Shown here: positions 1 to 8,449 of the stretch, piece by piece
Numbering within the stretch: position 1 is the first letter of the stretch
How the letters are laid out: every line of letters starts with the position of its first letter
NCBI GenBank assembly: GCA_050732775.1
Contig: JBOHRN010000055.1
Location: 1 to 64,000 of the forward strand
Direction: 5' to 3'
From: JBOHRN01 sp050732775
Lineage (GTDB): Bacteria > Gemmatimonadota > Gemmatimonadetes > Longimicrobiales > Longimicrobiaceae
DNA: 64,000 nt
Made by a program: the position numbers and the translations under genes
Notes under the pieces: model-generated
What the model saw: the letters and a program-made list of their open reading frames with translations, nothing else
Databases searched by the model: none
What the model was told of the DNA's origin: nothing

Positions 1-522
1 GAGGGCGGCGCCGGTGGCCCACACGATACTCTCCAGGGCCGCGAAGCGGGCGGCCGGGTTGGGGACGTCGTCGCCCTCGGCGGTGTGCTCGGAGTAGCGC
101 CGGAGCGCGGCCAGATAGACCATCTCCGCCTCGGTCAAGGTGCGCGCGGCGTCGGCGCTGTCGGCTTCCGCGCCGGAACCGGCCACGGCCACCGGAGCCG
201 GGTCTCGCCCGGCGAGCGCCCCGCCGGCGAGCACCCCGCCCACGAACAGGATCACGGCGGCGGCCGCGCGCGGCGCCCAACCGGTGTAGGGCTGGCGCCG
301 CCCCGCCCGGATCAGACCGTCGCGCCGGAGCCGGCGTTCCAGCGCAGGCCAGCCGCCCTTGGGGGGGGCGGGCGGGGCGAGTTCGCCCAGCCGCGCGGTC
401 TGCTCCCTCAACGCCCGCAGCTCTCCCGAGCACCCCCGGCACGCAGCCAGATGGGCCCGCTCGAGAGGGCCGGGCGGCTCGTCCACCAGCCGCGCCAGTA
501 CTTCCAGATTGAGGTGCTCCAT
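1..522 (-). CDS. zinc-finger anti-sigma factor (3' end outside window)
   Basis: Probable membrane-anchored anti-sigma factor for the ECF sigma factor encoded just upstream (start codon 46 bases after that gene's end). The frame is open from the ATG at 520-522 to the window edge, so 174 residues are visible and the C-terminus is missing. The N-terminus has the zinc-binding anti-sigma signature H24-x3-C28-x2-C31, in HLAACRGC. A hydrophobic stretch at about residues 86-105 would cross the inner membrane, leaving the remainder periplasmic. A strong ribosome site (AAAGGAG) sits six bases before the ATG. The family binds and holds its partner sigma factor until a signal releases it; the signal here is unknown. 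Confidence 0.8.
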   Translation of the reverse strand, partial: MEHLNLEVLARLVDEPPGPLERAHLAACRGCSGELRALREQTARLGELAPPAPPKGGWPALERRLRRDGLIRAGRRQPYTGWAPRAAAAVILFVGGVLAGGALAGRDPAPVAVAGSGAEADSADAARTLTEAEMVYLAALRRYSEHTAEGDDVPNPAARFAALESIVWATGAAL

Positions 523-567
523 AGTCTTCTCCTTTATGAGTACACGCTGCCGACTTTGATATTATCT

Positions 568-1125
568 TTACCCTACCGACTCCCTGGCCCGCTCCGGCTC
601 CTCGTCTCCGGAGCGGAGCATGCGGCGCATCTTTGCCCTCGCCTTGAAGAGCTGGCTCTTGGAGGTCCCCTCGGAGACGCCGAGCACCTCGCCGATCTCC
701 GCGTGGGAGTACCCCTCTACGTCGTAGAGCAAGAGGATCATCCGCATCCTCTCGGGCAGCCGCGCCACGGCTCGCTCCAGCCCCACCCGCAATACGGTCC
801 GCTCGTCGTGGGGTACCGGTCGCGGTGGGGGTTCGGCTCCGTCCTCCCGTTGCCGGCGCCGTTTGATCCCCCGCCGGGCGTGCAGGGCGCAGTTGACCGC
901 CACCCGGTGCAGCCAGGTGGAGAAGAGGGCGTCGCCCCGGAAGCCGGGTAGGGCCCGGAGGGCTCGTATCCACGCCTCCTGCGCCCACTCTTCGGCCAGG
1001 GCGTCGCTTCCCGCGAAGCGGCGCACGGTTGCGTACACCCGGCCGGAGTGGCGATCATAAAGGGCGCGGACCGCCGCCCCGTCGCCGCGCCGCGCCTCCG
1101 AGACCAGTTCGGCATCGGTGGTCAT
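568..1125 (-). CDS. ECF-type RNA polymerase sigma factor
   Basis: A 185-residue sigma-70 family protein of the extracytoplasmic-function class. Region 2 (about residues 22-85) includes AEEWAQEAWIRALRALPGF, which recognises the -10 element and melts DNA. Region 4 (about 120-170) has the helix-turn-helix YSHAEIGEVLGVSEGTSKSQ. It lies first in a minus-strand unit followed by a zinc-finger anti-sigma gene, the usual arrangement of a cognate pair. It is divergent from a second, unrelated ECF locus starting at 1245, with about 120 bases between them. The target promoters cannot be named from this window. Confidence 0.9.
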   Translation of the reverse strand: MTTDAELVSEARRGDGAAVRALYDRHSGRVYATVRRFAGSDALAEEWAQEAWIRALRALPGFRGDALFSTWLHRVAVNCALHARRGIKRRRQREDGAEPPPRPVPHDERTVLRVGLERAVARLPERMRMILLLYDVEGYSHAEIGEVLGVSEGTSKSQLFKARAKMRRMLRSGDEEPERARESVG

Positions 1126-1244
1126 AGTCCGTTATCTATGACGCCGCTGGCGTGCGCGGGGTTGCCCAACACTTTTGGGGACACGGGTGTAGAGGAGGGT
1201 GAAGGCGTCTTGAAGGCGTACACCCGAACCCGACAGGAGTGCAT

Positions 1245-1685
1245 ATGCGCGCCACACTACTCACTTTGCTAGCCAGCGGGTTTTTGCTGGCCGCTCCGGC
1301 CCTCGCCCAGGAGCAAGATCATCGCCCCGGGCGCCACGCGGACCCCGCCGAGCGAGTAGCCCGCATGCGGGCCGAGCTCGGACTCAGCGACCAACAGGTG
1401 GCCCGGCTGGAGGGGATATTCCAAGAGCTGCGGGAGAGGAACCGGCCCCTGGGGGAGCGCCTCCGGGAGGCCATGCCTAAGCGCCAACCCGGCGCGGCGG
1501 CGCGGCGGCGCGGAGAAGTCCCCGACGAGGTTCGTAACCTGAGGCAACAGCTGCGTGAAAACAGAAGGCAAGCGATGCAAGAGGTACGGGAGGTCATGAC
1601 CCGGGAGCAGCTGGAGCGCCTCCGCGAGAAGCGGGGCGAGCAGCGCCAGCGGCTCCCGCGCCAGCGCCGACCAGCTGGTACCTGA
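1245..1685 (+). CDS. Spy/CpxP-like periplasmic helical protein, possible metal sensor
   Basis: A small secreted protein of 146 residues. It begins with a signal peptide (cleavage after ALA, about residue 22) and is then almost entirely charged helix. It carries an LTxxQ-like motif (LGLSDQQVARLEGIF) and a second one (VMTREQLERLREK), the hallmark of the Spy/CpxP/CnrX helical-hairpin fold. The ATG at 1245 is chosen because AGGAG lies five bases upstream; a GTG two codons earlier is less likely. It is the first gene of a unit with an ECF sigma factor, a small membrane protein and a second helical sensor. The role as metal or envelope-stress sensor is inferred from that context and fold. Confidence 0.7.
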   Translation: MRATLLTLLASGFLLAAPALAQEQDHRPGRHADPAERVARMRAELGLSDQQVARLEGIFQELRERNRPLGERLREAMPKRQPGAAARRRGEVPDEVRNLRQQLRENRRQAMQEVREVMTREQLERLREKRGEQRQRLPRQRRPAGT

Positions 1686-1694
1686 ACCAACGGA

Positions 1695-2294
1695 ATGGGT
1701 GCGCGCGCGGGTGAAGACGTCTCCGACGCCGAGCTGGTCGCGCGCGCCGGGCTGGGCGACCCGGGCTCCTTCGACCTGCTGGTCTCGCGCCACCTCAAGC
1801 AAGCCGTCGGGTTTGCCTACCGGATGGTGCGCAACCGGGAAGACGCCGAAGACCTGGTGCAGGAGAGCTTTTTGACCGTACTGGAGAAGATCGAAACCTT
1901 TGACTCCGGCCGTGCCTTCAAGCCGTGGTACTACCGCATCTTGGCGAACCGCTGCCTCAACCACCGGCGCTCGGCCGCGCGCAGGCTGAGCGAAGAGCTG
2001 CCGGCCAGCGCCGCCTCCCGCGCTCCGGCCCCCGACCGGGTGGCTGCCCGGGCCGAGCTCGGGGCGCGGCTGCGCACGGCGATGGACGAGCTCCCCGAGC
2101 GCCAGCGCACGGTCCTCCAGCTCTCCGAGGTGGAGGGGTTCGCGGGGTCCGAGATCGCCGGAGTGCTCGGGCTCTCCGAGGGCACCGTGCGCTGGCACTT
2201 GCACCAGGCCCGCGAACGGATGCGCGAGCTACTCTCGGGGTGGGAGCACGAAGTGGACGGCGTAGAGGATGGTTTGCCGGAGCGGGCGCCCTAG
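1695..2294 (+). CDS. ECF-type RNA polymerase sigma factor (RpoE/CnrH-like)
   Basis: A 199-residue ECF sigma factor. Region 2 is at about residues 25-95, with REDAEDLVQESFLTVLEKI typical of RpoE-like factors; region 4 is at about 135-185, with the helix-turn-helix FAGSEIAGVLGLSEGTVRWH. It starts nine bases after the upstream Spy-like gene, and its own TAG stop lies inside the ribosome site of the next gene, so the unit is probably co-translated. Its neighbours (a one-pass membrane protein and a CnrX-like sensor) suggest a sigma factor released by a periplasmic signal, by analogy with the cnrYXH nickel/cobalt system. The analogy rests on gene order and fold, not on proven specificity. Confidence 0.9.
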   Translation: MGARAGEDVSDAELVARAGLGDPGSFDLLVSRHLKQAVGFAYRMVRNREDAEDLVQESFLTVLEKIETFDSGRAFKPWYYRILANRCLNHRRSAARRLSEELPASAASRAPAPDRVAARAELGARLRTAMDELPERQRTVLQLSEVEGFAGSEIAGVLGLSEGTVRWHLHQARERMRELLSGWEHEVDGVEDGLPERAP

Positions 2295-2304
2295 GAGATT
2301 AAAG

Positions 2305-2688
2305 ATGAACCAACACAGAGACGAAAAGCTAGACAGAGACACCCGGCTGGGAGCAGCCCTGCGCCAGGCCCTGGGCGAGCCCCCCTTGGACGAGGATGAC
2401 TGGAACCGCCTGCGGGCCCGTATCCGGGAGGCGGCCGCGTTCGCGCTGGCCCGCCGGCGCCGATCCCCGGGCTGGAGCGGCCAGGTCGCCGCCTGGGCCA
2501 GACCCGCCCTGCCGGTAGCCGCTTCCATCGCCTTACTCTTCGGCACCCTGGTGGCCACTCTCCCTCGCATCTCCGCCGCCCCCGCGCTCGCCGGGAACCC
2601 GGTGCCCGCGGACGAACCCCTAGCCGAGCTCTTCCCGGAGGCGTGGGACACTGACCTGCTCCTCCAGGGAGCAGTCGAGAGGCCGTGA
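2305..2688 (+). CDS. small one-pass membrane protein, candidate anti-sigma factor
   Basis: A 127-residue protein with a charged cytoplasmic N-terminus (about residues 1-60), one hydrophobic segment near residues 70-90 (LPVAASIALLFGTLVATL) and a short periplasmic tail. No zinc-binding HxxxCxxC is present. Its position between an ECF sigma gene and a membrane-anchored helical sensor matches the place of CnrY-type anti-sigma factors, so that role is proposed by context only. The ATG at 2305 is supported by TAGGAGA, which overlaps the stop codon of the sigma gene. The next gene starts at a GTG overlapping this gene's TGA. Confidence 0.6.
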   Translation: MNQHRDEKLDRDTRLGAALRQALGEPPLDEDDWNRLRARIREAAAFALARRRRSPGWSGQVAAWARPALPVAASIALLFGTLVATLPRISAAPALAGNPVPADEPLAELFPEAWDTDLLLQGAVERP

Positions 2689-3152
2689 AAGGGCTCCAGG
2701 TGGGACCCAAGGGGCTGGCCGCCCTCTTTTTGGCAGTTGCTCTCCTTACCGGCGCGCTGGGGGGCGTTCTGCTAGAGCGTCTGCTGCTGGCCCCCGCGGC
2801 CGTCCCCGCCGAAAAGGGAGAGCCGTCTCCAGCTCTCCGGGAGGGGGGGCGGGGGTGGAATCAGCTCAACCCGCGGCGGTTGCGGGGCGACTTCGGCCGG
2901 CGCATGGCCAGGGAGCTGGAGCTCAGCCCGGACCAGCAACGTGAGATCCGCCGAGTCCTCCTGGAACAGCAGCGTGAGTTGCGCGGCTACATTTCCGCAG
3001 AGGCCCGCCCCGCGCTGGAGGAGATGCTGGCCGAGACGCGCTCCCGCGTGGAAGCCATCCTCAGCGACGAGCAGCGGGCGCGGCTGGACGAGCTGCGGCC
3101 CGAGCGGCCGCTTCAGGGCGAGGACTCGGCGCCCGTCGGCCCGGGCCAGTAG
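2685..3152 (+). CDS. membrane-anchored periplasmic heavy-metal sensor-like protein (CnrX/Spy family)
   Basis: A 155-residue protein with an N-terminal membrane anchor (about residues 10-32, GLAALFLAVALLTGALGGVL). A periplasmic helical region at about 70-140 contains the LTxxQ-like element LELSPDQQREIRRVLLEQQ and a second helix ending LSDEQRARLDELRPE. This anchor-plus-hairpin layout is that of CnrX and related Metal_resist proteins, which sense periplasmic metal and control a membrane anti-sigma factor. The GTG start overlaps the stop of the preceding gene (GTGA), so translation is coupled. No histidine- or methionine-rich tail is visible, so the ligand cannot be guessed. Confidence 0.7.
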   Translation: MKGLQVGPKGLAALFLAVALLTGALGGVLLERLLLAPAAVPAEKGEPSPALREGGRGWNQLNPRRLRGDFGRRMARELELSPDQQREIRRVLLEQQRELRGYISAEARPALEEMLAETRSRVEAILSDEQRARLDELRPERPLQGEDSAPVGPGQ

Positions 3153-3160
3153 CGCCTTCT

Positions 3161-3190
3161 GTCAGAAAACTCACCCCTGATCCGTTATAT
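3161..3190 (+). promoter_or_regulatory. promoter-like element shared with 7987-8016
   Basis: The stretch begins GTCAGAAAA and ends CCGTTATAT with 12 bases between. The same two blocks, with identical spacing and a matching TGA before the second block, occur at 7987-8016 in front of the cupredoxin gene. It lies about 100 bases before the SusC start. It may be an ECF-type or housekeeping promoter; which sigma factor reads it is unknown. Confidence 0.5.
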
Positions 3191-3288
3191 ATGCGAGCCC
3201 GGTTTACTCTCTTTGCCGGAGAGGGGCCGCGACTGTATCATACGGGTTGGTGACCGTCCTCAGTTCACACCTTGGGAGGAATCTCGGA

Positions 3289-6200
3289 ATGAAAACGCTG
3301 AAAGCCGTTGCTTTAGGGTTTGTGCAGCTGCTCTTGATCCCCGCTCTGGCGGTGGCGCAAGAGCGCGGCACCGTTGCGGGACAGGTAGTGGCCGAAGACA
3401 CCGGAGAGCCCCTAGGCGGAGCCCAGATCGTGATCGAGGGCACCAACCTCGGCACCCTCTCCGATCGGGAGGGTGAGTTCGAGATCGACAACGTTCCCCT
3501 GGGGGCGCAAACGGTGCGCGTTTCTTACATCGGCTACCGTACCTTTAGCGCCGACGTCACCGTGGGCACCCAGCCAGTGCAGGTAAACGCCGCCCTGGTC
3601 ATCGACCCGCTCCGCTTGGACGAAATCGTGGCCGTCGGCTACGGCGAGACCCGCCGGGCCAACGTGGCCGGGGCGATATCTTCCCTCGAGGCAGAAGAGA
3701 TCGAGGATCTGCCCACCGCTTCCGTAGACCAGGCGTTGCAGGGCAGGGTGCCGGGAGTAGAGGTGATCCAGAACTCGGGCAACCCTGGCTCCGCCATCAG
3801 CGTGCGGGTGCGCGGCTCCTCCTCGATCTCTGCGGGGAACGAACCCCTCTACGTGATCGACGGCGTCCCCGTCACCACGGGTAACTTCTCCGAGATAAAC
3901 GCCACTTTCGGAGGCCAAGATATCAGCGCCCTCAGCGACCTCAGCCCCAGCAACATCGCCTCTATCGACGTGCTCAAGGACGCCTCGGCCGCGGCGATCT
4001 ACGGCTCGCGCGCCTCCAACGGAGTAGTCCTGATCGAGACCAAGCGGGGCCTGGTCGGAGGCAGACCCGAGATCACCTTCGAGACCTACTACGGCAGCCA
4101 GGAGGCGTGGAACCGCGTCGAGTATCTGGACACCGACGAATACTTCGACGTCTACAACGAATCCATAGCCAACGACTTTGGCATCTCCGACTACTTCGGC
4201 TACACCGACGACGGTGTCGACAACGTGGTCGAGGTCGAGCCGGGCAGCTACACCGACTGGATGGACCAGGTGCTGCGCACCGCGCCCGTCGCGAGCACTA
4301 CCGCCTCGGTGCGGGGTGGGGTGGGAGACGTGGCCTACTTCGTTTCCGGAGAGACCTTCCGGGAAGAGGGTATCGTAAAGAGCTTTGGGTACGAGCGGCT
4401 GAGTGGCCGGGTCAACCTGGACTACACCGCCAGCGACCGCTTGGACCTGGGAACCAGCGTCTACGTAGCCGAGGGCAGGACCGACCGCGCCCGCAGCGAC
4501 AACACCATCGTGGGGCCGTTTGCCAACGCCAACGCCATCCCACCCTGGCAGACCGTCTTTGACGAGAACGGCGACTACACCGAGACCCTGTACATCAACC
4601 CGGTGGGGCTGGCCGAGGAGTACGAGGCCGAGGAGCGCTCGATCCGTATCCTGGGCAACACCTTTGCCAGCTTCGCCCTGAGCGACTGGTTGGACCTGCG
4701 GGGTAGCTTGGGGTTGGACCAGTACACGCTACGCTCCTTCCTCTACGACTCCCCGGTGCTCGGTTTCGCGGCCGCCACCAGCGGAGCTGGTGAGGTCGGT
4801 AACTCGTACGCGACCAAGGTGACCTACGAGGGAACCTTGAACTTCGCCCGCGACTTCGGTGCGCCTCACCAGCTCTCGGGCGTCCTGGGCACGAGCTACG
4901 AAGACAACGTCACCGAGAGCAACTCGGTGGAGGGTAGCCAGTTTCCGAACGAGTTCTTCCGCTACCTCACTTCGGCGGCCACCATCTCGGACGGAACTTC
5001 GTTCCGGACCGAGTGGTCGCTCCTCTCTTACTTCGGCCGGCTTTCTTACACCTTCGACGACCGCTACACGGCCACCTTTAACCTGCGCACCGACGGCTCT
5101 TCCCGCTTCGGCGAGAACAACCGCTTCGGTACCTTCCCCTCGGCCTCTCTGCTCTGGCGGGTGAGCCAGGAGCCATTCATGCAGAAGCAGGGACTCTTCA
5201 ACGACTTGCGGCTGCGGGTTAGCTACGGGCGCACCGGTAACCAGGCCGATATCGGCAACTTTGACGCGCGCGGCCTCTTCGAAGGCGGCTTCAACTACGA
5301 CGACCAGCCGGGCACAGCACCGACCCAGCTCGCCAACCCGGACCTCAGGTGGGAAACCACCGACCAGTTCAACCTGGGCACCGACTTCTCCGTGCTCAGC
5401 AACCGGCTCTCCTTCAGCGCCGACTATTACGTCAAGAAGACCGACGACTTGCTGGTGGACCGCCCCGTTCCGCGCACCACCGGATTCGACTTCATCACTT
5501 CGAACGTGGGCTCGATGGAGAACCGGGGCGTCGAGCTCGCCGTCACCGCGGACATCATCCGGAGCGGGGCAAGTGGCTTCAACTGGACCAGCAACCTCAA
5601 CCTCGCGAGGAACGACAACGAGATCACCTCGCTGCTCAATGACGAACCGATTCCCGCCGGCTTCGCCAGTCGCATAGAGGTGGGCGAGGAGCTGGGCGCT
5701 TTTTACGGCTACGTGACCGACGGCATCTTCCAGAACCCGGCCGAGGTAGACGCTCACGCATTCCAGGCCGGTGGCACGGCTCCGGGTGACATCCGCTTCA
5801 AGGACCTGAACGGTGACGGTATTATCAACGACGAAGACCGCGCTATTATCGGTTCTCCCTGGCCCGACTTCACGGGGGGCTGGACCAACACCATGTCCTT
5901 CCGGGGGGTCGACCTGATGCTCTTCGCCCAGTTCTCGCAAGGCAACGACATCTACAACGCCATGCGACTATACACCGAGTCGTACGGCCGCTTCTTCGAC
6001 ACCCACACCAAAAACGCTCTCGAGCGTTGGACGCCGGAGAACCCTAGTAACACGGAGCCGCGGGCCACCTTCCTAGATCCGAACAACAACGACCGGGACT
6101 CCGACCGTTACATCGAGGACGGCTCCTATGTGCGGCTGAAGAACGCCGTGCTGGGGTATACGTTTCCAACCGACCTGGCGGCCTTGGTGGGGCTGCAGAG

Positions 6201-6366
6201 CTTGCGGGTTTACTTGCAGGGCGAGAACCTCCTGACTTTCACCGACTACGGTAACTGGGATCCGGAGGTAAACTTCTCGGGCAACACCTCTGTCACGCGG
6301 GGCACGGACTTCTACACCTTGCCGCAACCCCGGACGGTCACGGTGGGCGCCCGCCTCGGCCTCTAA
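3289..6366 (+). CDS. SusC/RagA family TonB-linked outer-membrane transporter (pair 1)
   Basis: A 1025-residue outer-membrane importer. A signal peptide (about 1-23, ending AVAQ) precedes a carboxypeptidase-regulatory-like beta domain (about 25-105, with GTVAGQVVAEDTGEPLGGAQ). A plug domain follows (about 115-240, with SVDQALQGRVPGVEV and the SusC-typical KDASAAAIYGSRASNGVV), then a 22-strand type barrel to the end. With its SusD partner it would import a substrate using energy from TonB. The ATG at 3289 is chosen because GGGAGGA lies eight bases upstream and the signal peptide begins there. The substrate is unknown: no glycan-degrading enzyme lies nearby, so peptide or other organic uptake is as likely as glycan uptake. 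Confidence 0.93.
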   Translation: MKTLKAVALGFVQLLLIPALAVAQERGTVAGQVVAEDTGEPLGGAQIVIEGTNLGTLSDREGEFEIDNVPLGAQTVRVSYIGYRTFSADVTVGTQPVQVNAALVIDPLRLDEIVAVGYGETRRANVAGAISSLEAEEIEDLPTASVDQALQGRVPGVEVIQNSGNPGSAISVRVRGSSSISAGNEPLYVIDGVPVTTGNFSEINATFGGQDISALSDLSPSNIASIDVLKDASAAAIYGSRASNGVVLIETKRGLVGGRPEITFETYYGSQEAWNRVEYLDTDEYFDVYNESIANDFGISDYFGYTDDGVDNVVEVEPGSYTDWMDQVLRTAPVASTTASVRGGVGDVAYFVSGETFREEGIVKSFGYERLSGRVNLDYTASDRLDLGTSVYVAEGRTDRARSDNTIVGPFANANAIPPWQTVFDENGDYTETLYINPVGLAEEYEAEERSIRILGNTFASFALSDWLDLRGSLGLDQYTLRSFLYDSPVLGFAAATSGAGEVGNSYATKVTYEGTLNFARDFGAPHQLSGVLGTSYEDNVTESNSVEGSQFPNEFFRYLTSAATISDGTSFRTEWSLLSYFGRLSYTFDDRYTATFNLRTDGSSRFGENNRFGTFPSASLLWRVSQEPFMQKQGLFNDLRLRVSYGRTGNQADIGNFDARGLFEGGFNYDDQPGTAPTQLANPDLRWETTDQFNLGTDFSVLSNRLSFSADYYVKKTDDLLVDRPVPRTTGFDFITSNVGSMENRGVELAVTADIIRSGASGFNWTSNLNLARNDNEITSLLNDEPIPAGFASRIEVGEELGAFYGYVTDGIFQNPAEVDAHAFQAGGTAPGDIRFKDLNGDGIINDEDRAIIGSPWPDFTGGWTNTMSFRGVDLMLFAQFSQGNDIYNAMRLYTESYGRFFDTHTKNALERWTPENPSNTEPRATFLDPNNNDRDSDRYIEDGSYVRLKNAVLGYTFPTDLAALVGLQSLRVYLQGENLLTFTDYGNWDPEVNFSGNTSVTRGTDFYTLPQPRTVTVGARLGL

Positions 6367-6386
6367 AAAACGGAACGAATAATCCC

Positions 6387-7715
6387 ATGAAACGCAACCA
6401 CATCACCGCCTGGATCGCCACCGCCGTCCTGCTGGCCGGCTGTGACTCCCCGCTGGACACCGCTCCGACCGATTCGATCGACTCCGGAGACGCTCTCACC
6501 ACCGCCCGCGGAGTCGAGTTGGCGATCAACGGGGCGTATAGCGGCTTGCAGACGTTCGCGTTGTACAGCTTGGAGTTGACCGTGTACCCGGACTTGTACG
6601 CCGACAACTTGGACTTTACCGGTACCTTCGGTACCCACGGGGAGGTCGGCAACAGCGACATCTCCGCGAGCAACGGGGCCATCCTGGGGGCCTGGGAAGA
6701 CCTCTACGACCTCGTCAACCGGGCCAACAACATCATAGCGGCGGTCCCCGCCGTGACGGATTTTACCGCCGGGCAGGCCGTGCAGTTTGAGGGCGAGGCC
6801 CTCTTCCTGCGCGCTTTGAGCTACCTGAACGCGGTCCGCTACTGGGGCGGCGTCCCGCTGGTGCTCGAGCCCTCGACCGACGTCACCGAGGAATCGAACG
6901 TAGCGCGCAGCTCCCCGCCGGAGGTGTACGCCGAGATCGAGGCGGACTTGCAGCAGGCCGCCACACTGCTCCCCGCCTCCGGGAGCCGCGGCCGGGCTAC
7001 GGTAGGGGCCGCTAACGCCGTGTTAGCGCGCGCCTACCTCGAACAGGGTAAGTGGGAGCAGGCGCGCGACCTCGCCACGGCCGTCATCGAGAGCGGCGAG
7101 TACTCGCTCACCCCGGATTACACCGACTTATTCGAGGTCCAGAACACGGTTGGCTCCATCTTGGAAATCCAGTACAGCGTCAACGACGCGAACGGACAGG
7201 CGTTCTGGTACTTCCCGCAGTCCCTCGGGGGTCGGCGTGGTTTCGCCCCCACCTCGGAGCTGTTCAACGCCTTCGAGGCGGGCGACGTGCGCCGGGACTT
7301 CTCGATCGGCGCCGAGGCGGACGGAAATCTATACGGCAGTAAGTACTTCCGCATTTCCAACGGAGACGACAACGTCTTCGTGATCCGGCTGGCCGAGATG
7401 TATCTGGCCCGCGCCGAGGCCAACGCCCGGCTGGGCGCGCCCACCACCGTGGTGCAAGACGACATCAACTCCATCCGTAACCGGGCCGGGTTGGCGGCCC
7501 TCGACCCCACCGTCGTCGCGGAAGAAGACCTGATCACGGCCATTCTCCAGGAGAGGCGGGTAGAGTTCGCCTTCGAGGGGCACCGCTTCTTCGATCTGCG
7601 GCGGACCGGCCGGGCCATCGAGGTCCTGGGCTTCTCGGACCGGCAGCTCCTCTTCCCCGTCCCCCAGGCCGAACTAGACGTGAACCCGAATCTGGACCAG
7701 AATCCGGGTTACTGA
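6387..7715 (+). CDS. SusD/RagB family outer-membrane lipoprotein (pair 1)
   Basis: A 442-residue surface lipoprotein that forms the lid of the SusC channel and captures substrate. The lipobox LLAGC places the lipidated cysteine at residue 19. The body has the TPR-like SusD fold, with the family motifs YLNAVRYWGGVPLV near residue 145 and RRVEFAFEGHRFFDLRRTG near 390. It starts 20 bases after the SusC stop and is followed by a strong terminator, so the two genes form one transcript. No carbohydrate-specific residues can be assigned by eye. Confidence 0.93.
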   Translation: MKRNHITAWIATAVLLAGCDSPLDTAPTDSIDSGDALTTARGVELAINGAYSGLQTFALYSLELTVYPDLYADNLDFTGTFGTHGEVGNSDISASNGAILGAWEDLYDLVNRANNIIAAVPAVTDFTAGQAVQFEGEALFLRALSYLNAVRYWGGVPLVLEPSTDVTEESNVARSSPPEVYAEIEADLQQAATLLPASGSRGRATVGAANAVLARAYLEQGKWEQARDLATAVIESGEYSLTPDYTDLFEVQNTVGSILEIQYSVNDANGQAFWYFPQSLGGRRGFAPTSELFNAFEAGDVRRDFSIGAEADGNLYGSKYFRISNGDDNVFVIRLAEMYLARAEANARLGAPTTVVQDDINSIRNRAGLAALDPTVVAEEDLITAILQERRVEFAFEGHRFFDLRRTGRAIEVLGFSDRQLLFPVPQAELDVNPNLDQNPGY

Positions 7716-7804
7716 ACTCAAGGGTTGAGCCCCGAGTCAGGCCGCGGTTGTATGGATGGTTCGAGTAATTACCAGGAAGCGGCGCCGGCAGTCCTGCGTC
7801 GGCG

Positions 7805-7834
7805 GGCCGGTGGATCATCCACCGGCCTTTTTTT
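7805..7834 (+). terminator. rho-independent terminator after SusC/SusD pair 1
   Basis: A perfect 11-bp inverted repeat (GGCCGGTGGAT and ATCCACCGGCC around one base, effectively a small loop) is followed by seven T residues. It ends the SusC/SusD transcript. Confidence 0.9.
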
Positions 7835-7863
7835 GTGTGCCTTCCCCCTCTCTTCGCTTCCCC

Positions 7864-7891
7864 TTGACACCATCGAAGTGCATTTTAGTAT
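7864..7891 (+). promoter_or_regulatory. sigma-70-like promoter
   Basis: TTGACA at 7864-7869 and TAGTAT at 7886-7891 are separated by 16 bases. It lies downstream of the terminator and about 150 bases before the cupredoxin start, in an AT-rich patch. A second candidate promoter element lies closer to the gene at 7987-8016. Confidence 0.5.
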
Positions 7892-7986
7892 GCTTTTAAT
7901 TGAAGATTTGAATCGTAAAAACCATACCCGTTGGCGTGCCGGGGGATCTGTGCGTACCGGGAGAGGCGCGGCTCACGGCCGGCCTA

Positions 7987-8016
7987 GTCAGAAAATAGGG
8001 CCGTGAACCGTTATAT
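7987..8016 (+). promoter_or_regulatory. promoter-like element shared with 3161-3190
   Basis: GTCAGAAAA, then 12 bases, then CCGTTATAT, spaced exactly as in the copy before the SusC-1 gene. It ends 28 bases before the GTG start of the cupredoxin gene, a good distance for a promoter -10 region. The two copies suggest that the SusC-1 and cupredoxin transcripts are controlled together. Confidence 0.5.
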
Positions 8017-8044
8017 TATCGAACAGTTCAACCAGGAGGTAAAC

Positions 8045-8449
8045 GTGAAGCACACATTCGTGGTCGCAACCGTGTTACTCCTCTTCGCCTGCTCGGGCAG
8101 CGGGGGGGCGGGCCCCGACCCGAACCCCGACCCGAACCCCGACCCGGATCCCGACCCAGATCCGGATCTAGTGGAAGTACACCTGACCAGTTCGCTCAGC
8201 TTCTCGCCCTCGGAGCTGACCATCGAGCCGGGCACCACGGTCCGCTGGATCAACGATACCGACATCTCCCACACCGTCACCCCGGACGACCCGAACCAGC
8301 CCGGTGTTTGGCAGCGGCAGGTTACCGACGAGGCCGGTACGGTATTCGAGCACACCTTCGACCAAGCCGACCAGAGCTACGACTACCATTGCGAGCCGCA
8401 CCGGTCCCAAGGGATGACCGGAGTGGTCCAGGTCACTTCCGGAGGGTGA
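8045..8449 (+). CDS. cupredoxin (plastocyanin-like) lipoprotein
   Basis: A 134-residue exported copper protein. The lipobox LLFAC puts the lipidated cysteine at residue 16. A Pro-Asp/Asn repeat linker (about residues 23-40) follows, then one cupredoxin domain to the end. The type-1 copper ligands are visible: His in DISHTVTPDD, then Cys, His and Met in YHCEPHRSQGM. The family carries single electrons in the periplasm or on the membrane. The GTG start is supported by AGGAGGT four bases upstream. The next gene follows after two bases and ends in a second cupredoxin domain, so the two probably act together. Confidence 0.85.
   Translation: MKHTFVVATVLLLFACSGSGGAGPDPNPDPNPDPDPDPDPDLVEVHLTSSLSFSPSELTIEPGTTVRWINDTDISHTVTPDDPNQPGVWQRQVTDEAGTVFEHTFDQADQSYDYHCEPHRSQGMTGVVQVTSGG

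Larger units (their letters stand above)
7716..8044 (+). other. intergenic region between SusD-1 and the cupredoxin genes
   Basis: This 329-base gap holds no convincing gene. It contains, in order, the terminator of the SusC/SusD transcript (7805-7834), a sigma-70-like promoter (7864-7891), the GTCAGAAAA/CCGTTATAT element (7987-8016) and the ribosome site AGGAGGT (8034-8040) of the next gene. Its middle part is visibly richer in A and T than its surroundings. Confidence 0.7.

Noticed and set aside
1184..1226. Inverted repeat CGGGTGTA/TACACCCG before the first Spy-like gene
   Set aside because: Only eight bases per arm with a 27-base gap and no second copy; it could be an operator or a leader hairpin but chance is not excluded.
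8108..8165. Short tandem repeat resembling a repeat array
   Set aside because: It encodes the Pro-Asp/Asn linker of the cupredoxin lipoprotein in frame; it is low-complexity coding sequence, not CRISPR.
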